Shown here: in pieces, positions 1 to 5,053 of the stretch
Numbering within the stretch: the first letter of the stretch is position 1
Layout: each line of letters opens with the position of its first letter
NCBI GenBank assembly: GCA_005239585.1
Contig: SBBU01000098.1
Location: 1-5,053 of the forward strand
From: Planctomycetaceae bacterium
Lineage (GTDB): Bacteria > Planctomycetota > MHYJ01 > SBBU01
DNA: 5,053 nucleotides
Direction: 5' to 3'
Translations under genes and position numbers: made by a program
The notes under the pieces: generated by a model
What the model was told of the DNA's origin: nothing
The model's database searches: none
What the model saw: only the letters and a program-made list of their open reading frames with translations

Positions 1-75
1 ACTCTTGTTGCCTCTGCCCTCTCTTCAAAACAATTCCTTCGATTTTTGGGAGCTATTGCCATCTACACCCCGTAA
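1..75 (+). CDS. probable C-terminal end of an upstream gene, truncated by the window start
   Basis: Frame 1 is open from the first base for 24 codons and stops at TAA (73-75). The peptide, ending FLGAIAIYTP, mixes hydrophobic and polar residues as a real protein tail would, and its codons resemble those of the neighbouring genes. Too little is present to name a family. Caution: frame 2 is also open to a TAA at 98-100, but reads as a Pro/Leu-rich peptide. On the minus strand, an ATG at 62-60 opens a frame that runs off the window start. Frame 1 is the most protein-like of the three, but this call is weak. If it is right, this gene and the HEAT-repeat gene are 82 bp apart in the same direction and could be co-transcribed. 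Confidence 0.35.
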   Translation, partial: TLVASALSSKQFLRFLGAIAIYTP

Positions 76-125
76 AAAACTGCTGACACGTGAGGTATAA
101 AGGATAGATCAATCGAATTTTGAAA

Positions 126-145
126 CAATTTTGCCCCATAAATTG
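126..145 (+). repeat. small inverted repeat just upstream of the HEAT-repeat gene
   Basis: CAATTT (126-131) is the reverse complement of AAATTG (140-145), with an 8-base spacer containing CCCC. A tandem AATTTTG (116-122 and 127-133) overlaps it. The repeat sits 12 bases before the start codon, where a Shine-Dalgarno sequence or operator would be expected. The stem is short and AT-rich, so it may be chance. The rest of the 76-157 gap shows no convincing -35/-10 pair and no terminator. Confidence 0.25.
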
Positions 146-157
146 TCTAATATATAG

Positions 158-2338
158 ATGAAGAAACTCCACCTAAGTTTTGCAGCTCTTGCTGTTCTTT
201 TCACGGCAGGACTTGTTATTATCATCCTCTCTGGCGATACGCCAAAACCTGTAGATGCTGAGGTTTCAAACAACCCAAATCTACCGCCTGGATCCAACAC
301 TCCTGTAAAGACAGACCCATCTAAAACTACGCCCAATAAACCCAATCCAAACAACGAGACAGATACACCAGAGAAACTTAAAAAGAGAAGAGAGCTAGAG
401 CTCCTTGATATTTTAATTGCATTAAAGATTGCCATATTAGAGAAGAGAGATTCGGATGTCGAGCCCCTTGTAAACAAACTCAAAAAAGGCGGATTAATCA
501 TATTGCCCCACCTTGTTGACACGCTCAAAAAGGAGACACACCCTGCAATCCGTAGAATGGTCGTATCTGTTATGGATGACCTGTTTCCAAACGAGTTTGG
601 TGATTTCCGCGACGGTTGGTACAGCAACCGAAAGGAAATGATTGAAATTATCCGCAAGCCAGAGAATTTAAAACTGCTGGAAGAATATCAAAAACTTGCA
701 GTTCCGACACTTATTGAAGTGCTGGAAAAGGATGCAGACCAGCTTACTCGACACTGGGCAGCATCTGCACTAGGTCAGTATGGTGGAAAAGAGGCAGTGG
801 CTGCCTTGATAAAATTACTCAAGAATGGTGCTGAGGAGGGAGTTTTAGACTGGGCAAATACGGCATTAAATTGTGCAGGTCGCCCAGATTCATTTGATAT
901 TCTTAAACAGACTTACTTGGATGAAACATTTCCCGAAAGATATAAAACTTCCTTGATTCATTCCATTGGTCTCGTAGGCACTACAGAGTCAGTGGAGTTT
1001 TTAAATACACTCCTCTCTAGTAAACACAAATGGTTTGTATACGCTGCACTCGGAGAGTCCGGTCATCCAAATGCAATTCAAGCATTGATGGAAATTGCCT
1101 CAAGCAACGACAAGGAGGCAAGGCCTATGGCTATTACCACGCTTGCTCGACACTATGGAAGAGATAAATCAGTTGGCGATTATTTGGTTACTACTCTCCG
1201 AACCTCAACAGATGATAAGATACGATCTCAGATTCTAAGTTCTATCGGTCCTGTAGAAAGCAAAGCCCTGCTTGATTATGTATTTGAATTATTCATGACT
1301 AATCCGGAAGATATCACACTAAGAGATTTTCTTGCCAATCAAGGTGACGAATGGAGACGAAAGGCATTTGAGATCGCCTTTCAAAACGCAACAGAAGATC
1401 ATGAGAGAGTTGCCCTATTTACACATTTCAGGATCTCGCGGGAAGAGTATCAGGAAAAATACCTTTGGGCTGTAAAAAGAGTACTGGAAAATGGCACGCC
1501 TCAAGAAAAAGAGTGGACAGTGGGTGGGTTGGCATGTTTAAAGACAAAAGAGGCTAGGGCCATACTCGAGGCAGAACTTGATAACGCACAAACCACTCAA
1601 TACAAAACTAGTATAATAAATGCCCTTGTTCGACAGGGGGGTGATGGCTTGATTGAGAAATTTCAATCTGCTCTTTTTAAAGAAAATGATCCACAGGTAA
1701 AGAGAGCACTATGGTGTGCAATAAATTCACTCCCCAACACAGAGGGAGCAATAAATGCATTAAAAAATGGATTGGTAACTGAAAAAGATCACTCAATCAT
1801 GATTGATATCATTGAGATGTTAGCGCGAAGGAAAGTTCCAGATGTTGTTTCTTCGATAAATCACGCCCTATCAAACACAGGGGATCTAAATATCCAATTC
1901 AGATTAATTCATGCATTGGGCATGATCGGTGATAATTCCGCAAAGCAAACGTTGCTATCACTACTTAGTGAAAGAAAACATACTGCCTATGCACTCCGGG
2001 CGCTGGGCATCTCTAAACTAATTGAGGTTTCAACACTAAAGCATTATCTAAACGATTCTGACATGGCTATACGAGAGTCCGCGTTCGTTGCACTCACATC
2101 TCTACGAAACGACAAAGCAGCAGAAGATATGCTGTTTGAAATGCTCGAGGCAAGTATCGTTGGAAAAACAGATTTCAGCAAACAGCGAATCTTAGGTGGT
2201 ATCGGCACCGTCGGTGGGGGAAGGGCAATAGAACGCCTGAACGAGCTCGCTAAAAAAACCCCGCAAGATGATCCCTTTCAAAAAGAAATAGCAAATGCAA
2301 AATTTTTAATCACGGTACGCAATATTCATACCGAATAG
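158..2338 (+). CDS. membrane-anchored HEAT-repeat solenoid protein
   Basis: A 726-residue protein. A short basic N-terminus (MKK) is followed by a hydrophobic segment at about residues 5-25 with no lipobox cysteine. This is an inner-membrane signal anchor, or an uncleaved or poorly cleaved Sec signal; V-D-A at 32-34 could be a signal peptidase site but lies far from the hydrophobic core. Residues 28-72 are a Pro/Asn/Thr-rich flexible linker. From about residue 80 to the end the protein is almost all paired helices in units of 28-38 residues, roughly 15-18 HEAT-like repeats. Clear units are 181-212, 213-245, 307-337, 564-595 and 625-655 (for example AVPTLIEVLE followed by RHWAASALGQYGG). HEAT solenoids are protein-binding scaffolds, and no catalytic motif is visible. 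It is probably periplasmic and partner-binding; the partner is unknown. ATG 158 is chosen because it precedes the hydrophobic segment directly. No Shine-Dalgarno sequence precedes it. Confidence 0.88.
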   Translation: MKKLHLSFAALAVLFTAGLVIIILSGDTPKPVDAEVSNNPNLPPGSNTPVKTDPSKTTPNKPNPNNETDTPEKLKKRRELELLDILIALKIAILEKRDSDVEPLVNKLKKGGLIILPHLVDTLKKETHPAIRRMVVSVMDDLFPNEFGDFRDGWYSNRKEMIEIIRKPENLKLLEEYQKLAVPTLIEVLEKDADQLTRHWAASALGQYGGKEAVAALIKLLKNGAEEGVLDWANTALNCAGRPDSFDILKQTYLDETFPERYKTSLIHSIGLVGTTESVEFLNTLLSSKHKWFVYAALGESGHPNAIQALMEIASSNDKEARPMAITTLARHYGRDKSVGDYLVTTLRTSTDDKIRSQILSSIGPVESKALLDYVFELFMTNPEDITLRDFLANQGDEWRRKAFEIAFQNATEDHERVALFTHFRISREEYQEKYLWAVKRVLENGTPQEKEWTVGGLACLKTKEARAILEAELDNAQTTQYKTSIINALVRQGGDGLIEKFQSALFKENDPQVKRALWCAINSLPNTEGAINALKNGLVTEKDHSIMIDIIEMLARRKVPDVVSSINHALSNTGDLNIQFRLIHALGMIGDNSAKQTLLSLLSERKHTAYALRALGISKLIEVSTLKHYLNDSDMAIRESAFVALTSLRNDKAAEDMLFEMLEASIVGKTDFSKQRILGGIGTVGGGRAIERLNELAKKTPQDDPFQKEIANAKFLITVRNIHTE

Positions 2339-2340
2339 CC

Positions 2341-3321
2341 TCACTCGGACTTGGGCTTTATACTCGTGTGGCGTGAAAGCCTGAAACTTGTCACAAAGTG
2401 CGCAGTTTTTTTTGAAACATCCTTTCTGACAATATAAATAAACTCCTTTTCCATCCTGCCCGCCTTTGCCTTGGTCACGAAAGAATAGAGACTGCTCTTT
2501 ACCTTAATAAATCTAGAGATGTCGCTGTAAAGCTGATCATTCATTCCTTCTACCTTTCTTACCTCGCCGATGTTTTGAAAGTGCATAAATTTGTTATCAA
2601 TCGTCGACTCTCTATAATTGACAATATTTTGAGCCATAGCCTCTGACATATAGTCCGAAAGTGCCCACAGAACCTCCGCCGGTGCTGTATTAACATTGAT
2701 TTTATAGTCATCGAGATTGAGCGCGGCAACCTGGTCATATCTGGGCCACATTGTTATGAATTCCACAACTCCTTTTTTCTTTTCTTCCTCATTTACAAAT
2801 CCATAAAATATTTCTTGTGTAAGGCCTTCTGTGTTAAGCAGGTCCTCCAAGGTCCTTAGCTTGTTCATCTTCAGATACTCAACCATCTTATCAACTATCT
2901 GAACGTCATGTCTGAGTATATTGAATAGTCTTGTTAGCTGGTCTTTGAGAAGATTATTCACCTTACCATCGCTACCAATAAGTGTAGATATATTGAACTT
3001 TGATGATTCATCTACTATCTGTAGCTCAAGATCTGTGCCTGAGAACTCAAGTTTAAATGGGGCTGCCCAGCGCTCATTCAACGAATCAAGGTTAGGGCTT
3101 GATTCACAGTCGTTTATGAGTAGCAATAGCCCATGCTCATAGCCAGATTTGAGCGTATAGCTGAGCTGTAGATCGTTAATAAAGTTTTCAGAAACGTTCT
3201 TATTATGAGAGCTGGCTACTGAAATTTGTGTTATTATCACCCCTAGTAGCGTCAACACGATCATTGCCAGTAGAAGAACAATCCCTCTTTCACCGCTATT
3301 GGACGGATTAGAAAGCCTCAT
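2341..3321 (-). CDS. gspK: type II secretion system minor pseudopilin GspK
   Basis: At 326 residues it matches the usual GspK length. GspK is the largest minor pseudopilin; with GspI and GspJ it caps the periplasmic pseudopilus. The N-terminus has a prepilin-type site, ERG followed by IVLLLAMIVLTLLGVII (cleavage expected after G13). Mature position 5 is Leu rather than Glu, a GspK hallmark that fits a tip subunit. Then come ERWAAPFKLEF (83-93), DESSKFNISTLI (104-115), a first helical SAM-like region with TLEDLLNTEGLT (157-168), the diagnostic INVNTAPAEVL (208-218), and a second region ending IGEVRKVEGM (251-260). Residues 274-300 return to a pseudopilin beta strand pattern. ATG 3321 is the furthest upstream start, since an in-frame TAA lies two codons before it. 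No good Shine-Dalgarno sequence is seen. No other gsp gene lies beside it: downstream is the convergent HEAT gene, and upstream a divergent lipoprotein gene. It may act in a pseudopilus encoded elsewhere. Confidence 0.87.
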   Translation of the reverse strand: MRLSNPSNSGERGIVLLLAMIVLTLLGVIITQISVASSHNKNVSENFINDLQLSYTLKSGYEHGLLLLINDCESSPNLDSLNERWAAPFKLEFSGTDLELQIVDESSKFNISTLIGSDGKVNNLLKDQLTRLFNILRHDVQIVDKMVEYLKMNKLRTLEDLLNTEGLTQEIFYGFVNEEEKKKGVVEFITMWPRYDQVAALNLDDYKINVNTAPAEVLWALSDYMSEAMAQNIVNYRESTIDNKFMHFQNIGEVRKVEGMNDQLYSDISRFIKVKSSLYSFVTKAKAGRMEKEFIYIVRKDVSKKTAHFVTSFRLSRHTSIKPKSE

Positions 3322-3335
3322 ATCTTATATAACTT

Positions 3336-3341
3336 ATCATA
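3336..3341 (-). promoter_or_regulatory. possible -10 element for gspK
   Basis: Read on the minus strand this is TATGAT, five of six matches to TATAAT, preceded by GGG. Transcription would begin near 3329, leaving only about 8 nt of leader before the ATG, which fits the lack of a Shine-Dalgarno sequence. No good -35 lies 16-18 bases upstream. A TATATA at 3326-3331 is an alternative. Confidence 0.3.
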
Positions 3342-3352
3342 CCCAAAATAGT

Positions 3353-3381
3353 TTGAAAACTCTCTAAAGTGGTGATATAAA
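3353..3381 (+). promoter_or_regulatory. sigma70-type promoter for the lipoprotein gene
   Basis: TTGAAA (3353-3358, five of six matches to TTGACA) and TATAAA (3376-3381, five of six matches to TATAAT) are separated by exactly 17 bases, the optimum. Transcription would start around 3387-3389. That gives an untranslated leader of about 130 nt containing both hairpins described below. The -35 lies close to the proposed gspK promoter, so the two divergent genes share a control region. This is a pattern match only. Confidence 0.6.
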
Positions 3382-3393
3382 TTCCACTGTAAA

Positions 3394-3444
3394 ATCAACC
3401 CTTCGGCTCTACGGTCTAAAGACCGTAGTAAGCTCAGGGTTGAT
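3394..3444. repeat. long two-tiered hairpin, REP-like palindrome
   Basis: The outer arms ATCAACCCT (3394-3402) and AGGGTTGAT (3436-3444) are perfect 9-bp complements. Inside, GCT (3406-3408) pairs with AGC (3431-3433). The inner arms CTACGGTCT (3409-3417) and AGACCGTAG (3420-3428) are another perfect 9 bp around an AA turn. About 21 base pairs therefore form in 51 nt. The shoulders CCCTTCG and AAGCTCAGGG resemble the two halves of the dispersed palindrome CCCTTCGACAAGCTCAGGG that I recall from many environmental bacterial genomes; this comes from memory and was not checked. No T-run follows, so it does not look like a standard intrinsic terminator. In the proposed transcript it would lie right at the 5' end. 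Confidence 0.75.
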
Positions 3445-3503
3445 ACTGAGAAGCGCTCTAACCACACCATTAATGGCGTGGTCTGGCTCTGTCAAAGTAT
3501 CAA
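3440..3503 (+). repeat. alternative leader stem enclosing the second palindrome
   Basis: TTGATACT (3440-3447) is the perfect complement of AGTATCAA (3496-3503). GAG (3448-3450) can also pair with CTC (3487-3489) if a 6-base bulge is allowed. The left arm shares TTGAT (3440-3444) with the outer stem of the preceding hairpin, so the two foldings exclude each other. The right arm ends three bases before the Shine-Dalgarno sequence. The complementarity is directly visible; a switching role is inferred. Confidence 0.45.
3461..3482. repeat. near-perfect 22-bp palindrome in the lipoprotein leader
   Basis: ACCACACCATT (3461-3471) and AATGGCGTGGT (3472-3482) are reverse complements at ten of eleven positions; the one mismatch is A3466 against C3477. 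As DNA it has the form of an operator for a dimeric regulator. As RNA it forms a tight hairpin, though the loop must open a few base pairs. It lies about 75 bases downstream of the proposed transcription start. No T-run follows, so a terminator is unlikely. Confidence 0.6.
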
Positions 3504-3506
3504 TTT

Positions 3507-3512
3507 AAGGAG
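3507..3512 (+). promoter_or_regulatory. Shine-Dalgarno site of the lipoprotein gene
   Basis: AAGGAG lies 7 bases before ATG 3520, a canonical motif at near-ideal spacing. It fixes the start codon of the lipoprotein gene. It is the only strong ribosome binding site before any of the three genes here. Confidence 0.85.
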
Positions 3513-3519
3513 AATAACA

Positions 3520-5053
3520 ATGAAAAAGCTTTTGCTCTGTACAGCTGCCTTGATTGGTGGATGTACTGCGACAGACTACGGTAATATAAATACCCGTGCA
3601 TTAGACAAAAGAGACTTTAAAAGCGATCCCTCCAAGACTTTTGCGCATGTAAAGTTCTCCTCCGTGATTGCTAGACCAACTGCATATAAGAGTATGAATA
3701 TCTCTTTTGATTGCATATTCGACAAACGAGATGAAAATGTATGGGTACCTGCCTACACAACGTTCGCTCAAGAAACACATTTATCTTTTTCTGCCTGGCC
3801 AGAAGAGGCCAGACTATGGGTGCTGGAAGAACGAAAAAAATCACTACCAACTCTCTACATGCCAAAACTCTGCAACAGCATTCCTAATCTAGTGGCACTG
3901 CAACAATACTCCGTGTTTAATGTGAAAGGAACAGTCAAGAGTGTCTTTTCAGATATCCCATTCATAGAGGTAGATGAAGTAACCCTTGTCACTGGCCCCA
4001 ATTATACGCCTGCTTCTCTCAAACAACTCATCGCAGGATTTAAACACCTCCAAGACGGAAATTTAGAGGATGCCCTCTCATTACTAAAGAGTGCCCTAAA
4101 GACTGTCAAAGCACCCCAAGCTATTTTAGACGTGAGTCTCGCCATAGCTTCGATTCTGCACCAAGCAAAGGATTTCAAGGGGGCGCTCGAATACTACGAA
4201 GCTGCCTATAAAATAGATCCTCGTGATGACATAAAGAAATCAATGGAGGAAATGAGGAAACTGCTCGGTATAGAGTCTAAAATTGAAAAGTTAAACAAAA
4301 AAGAAGATCAGGATAAAGATAAGAAAATTAACGAATTGGAGAATCAACTCAGGGAAAAAGATGAAAGACTAAAACAAATGAACAACGAGGTTGAAAACAA
4401 GACCAAGCAAATCAGGGCAGATCTCAACGAGAAGCAGAAGCAATTGGATCAGGCACTAAACAACTGCAAGGATCTTCAGGAAAAAACCGCAAACCTCTCA
4501 AAGAAACTTTCAGAAGCAGAGGATAAACTAAAATCAAAAACCCCTGAAGAAAAAGACAAAAAAATCGATAACCTAGAGAAGGAGAAAAAAGCCCTCTTAG
4601 ATCAGATAAAAAAGAAAGATGCTGAGACCAAGGAACTTATCGAGAAGAAAGACACTGAACTGAAAGAGCAGATCAAAAAGAAAGATGTAGAAATACAAAA
4701 ACTACACGGAGACAATAAAGGCCTTTCAGAGAAAGTAACAGATTTAACTAAAAAATTGAAGGAGGCAGACGATACGATTGCTAAGCTGTCCAAGTCACCG
4801 GAAGAGAAGGATAAAACGATTACTGGTCTTCAAAAGGAAAAAAAAGATCTGCAGAATAAACTTGCAGAGAGAGAAGGCGCTATAGATAAACTAAAAAATG
4901 AATCTAATCAGTTACAAAAGAAAAATGGAGATCTTTCAAGCGAGAATGAGAAACTTAAAAGCGAACGAGGAAACGTCGAGAAGACAATTCGCGCCAACTA
5001 TGAGAAAACAATCGCGGACCTGAACAAAACAGTCGTTGCACTGAGAGGTGAAG
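3520..5053 (+). CDS. lipoprotein with OB-like domain, TPR pair and long coiled coil; 3' end cut by the window
   Basis: Open for 511 codons without a stop and continuing past the window. The N-terminus MKKLLLCTAALIGGC is a short lipoprotein signal with lipobox IGGC, so C15 should be lipidated; T16 at +2 does not suggest inner-membrane retention. Residues 41-157 form a beta-rich globular domain. Its end, VKGTVKSVFSDIPFIEVDEV (135-154), looks like the last strands of an OB fold of the kind seen in tRNA_anti-like domains; this is my inference. Residues 167-197 and 203-236 are two TPR-like helical hairpins (DGNLEDALSLLKSAL; KDFKGALEYYEAAYKIDPRD). From about 254 to the cut the sequence is Lys/Glu/Asp/Gln-rich coiled coil with heptad and hendecad spacing. 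No enzyme motif is seen. It is probably an outer-membrane-anchored periplasmic scaffold or spacer. Transcription likely starts near 3388 after a structured leader. Confidence 0.85.
   Translation, partial: MKKLLLCTAALIGGCTATDYGNINTRALDKRDFKSDPSKTFAHVKFSSVIARPTAYKSMNISFDCIFDKRDENVWVPAYTTFAQETHLSFSAWPEEARLWVLEERKKSLPTLYMPKLCNSIPNLVALQQYSVFNVKGTVKSVFSDIPFIEVDEVTLVTGPNYTPASLKQLIAGFKHLQDGNLEDALSLLKSALKTVKAPQAILDVSLAIASILHQAKDFKGALEYYEAAYKIDPRDDIKKSMEEMRKLLGIESKIEKLNKKEDQDKDKKINELENQLREKDERLKQMNNEVENKTKQIRADLNEKQKQLDQALNNCKDLQEKTANLSKKLSEAEDKLKSKTPEEKDKKIDNLEKEKKALLDQIKKKDAETKELIEKKDTELKEQIKKKDVEIQKLHGDNKGLSEKVTDLTKKLKEADDTIAKLSKSPEEKDKTITGLQKEKKDLQNKLAEREGAIDKLKNESNQLQKKNGDLSSENEKLKSERGNVEKTIRANYEKTIADLNKTVVALRGE
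4501..4863 (+). repeat. internal duplication within the coiled-coil coding region
   Basis: Residues 328-363 (4501-4608) and 411-448 (4750-4863) align along their length. Both begin KKL followed by an E-A-(E/D)-D core. Both carry a (T/S)PEEKDK break and then I-x-x-L-x-K-E-K-K-x-L. A two-residue length difference lies before the PEEKDK element. The proline-bearing segments probably interrupt the coil at regular points. The codons have diverged, so the duplication is not recent. Confidence 0.6.
4603..4701 (+). repeat. three tandem 33-bp (11-residue) units in the coiled coil
   Basis: Residues 362-372, 373-383 and 384-394 read QIKKKDAETKE, LIEKKDTELKE and QIKKKDVEIQK, sharing the pattern (Q/L)-I-x-K-K-D-x-E. 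An exact 11-residue period is a hendecad repeat, giving a straighter or slightly right-handed coil than heptads. The DNA copies differ at many synonymous sites, so the period is kept at protein level. Confidence 0.7.

Noticed and set aside
83..101. CTGACA (83-88) and TATAAA (96-101) as a promoter for the HEAT gene
   Set aside because: The boxes are only 7 bases apart, far below workable spacing, and no better partner was found for either.
109..657. 182-codon open frame on the minus strand opposite the HEAT gene start
   Set aside because: It is Ser/Phe/Leu-rich with no recognisable domain and lies antisense to a well-supported signal anchor and linker; it is best explained as a shadow of that gene.
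2332..2349. CCGA ... TCGG inverted repeat across the convergent stops as a bidirectional terminator
   Set aside because: The stem is only four to five pairs and no T-run follows on either strand.
2406..2413. Run of eight T (A on the gspK strand) giving A AAA AAA in frame, a possible slippage or -1 frameshift site near residue 304
   Set aside because: The zero frame continues sensibly to a normal-length GspK; the -1 product is unremarkable and no stimulatory structure was found.
3394..3503. CRISPR array, tRNA or insertion sequence in the structured intergenic region
   Set aside because: There are no regularly spaced direct repeats, no tRNA-like cloverleaf, and the region is too small for a transposase; only palindromes are present.
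3671..3892. Short open frames on both strands inside the start of the lipoprotein gene
   Set aside because: They overlap a gene with a canonical ribosome site, lipobox and continuous open frame, and have no independent support.
4602..4793. Minus-strand open frame opposite the coiled coil
   Set aside because: Its Ser/Phe-rich sequence is the expected antisense reading of Lys/Glu-rich codons.

Overview
The window is about 5 kb of moderately AT-rich bacterial DNA, with three clear protein genes and one short fragment of an upstream gene. All three proteins look destined for the cell envelope: a membrane-anchored HEAT-repeat protein, a GspK-type minor pseudopilin, and a lipoprotein with a long coiled coil. 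A lipobox protein together with a type II secretion or pseudopilus component points to a diderm (Gram-negative type) bacterium. HEAT solenoids, TPR/coiled-coil lipoproteins and lone pseudopilins are common in Planctomycetota and related environmental lineages. No rRNA or marker gene is present, so that placement is only a suggestion.

Layout: positions 1-75 probably hold the last codons of a forward gene. A short gap (76-157) leads to the HEAT-repeat gene (158-2338, +). It ends two bases from the stop of gspK (2341-3321, -), so these two genes are tail to tail. gspK and the lipoprotein gene (3520 to beyond the window end, +) diverge from a 198-bp intergenic region. That region is the most structured non-coding part of the window. 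It carries a good sigma70-type promoter facing the lipoprotein gene, a leader of about 130 nt with a long two-tiered hairpin resembling REP-type dispersed palindromes, a second near-perfect 22-bp palindrome, and an alternative pairing that shares bases with the first hairpin. A canonical Shine-Dalgarno sequence follows.

The genes do not form one operon. gspK appears to be a single-gene unit without its usual gsp neighbours. No metabolic link among the three can be read from the sequence; what they share is envelope location and scaffold- or interaction-type architecture (solenoid, pseudopilin, TPR plus coiled coil). I see no CRISPR array, transposase, tRNA, rRNA or defence system. The strongest leads are the structured leader and the lipoprotein's unusual domain order (lipid anchor, OB-like domain, TPR pair, coiled coil of at least 250 residues).
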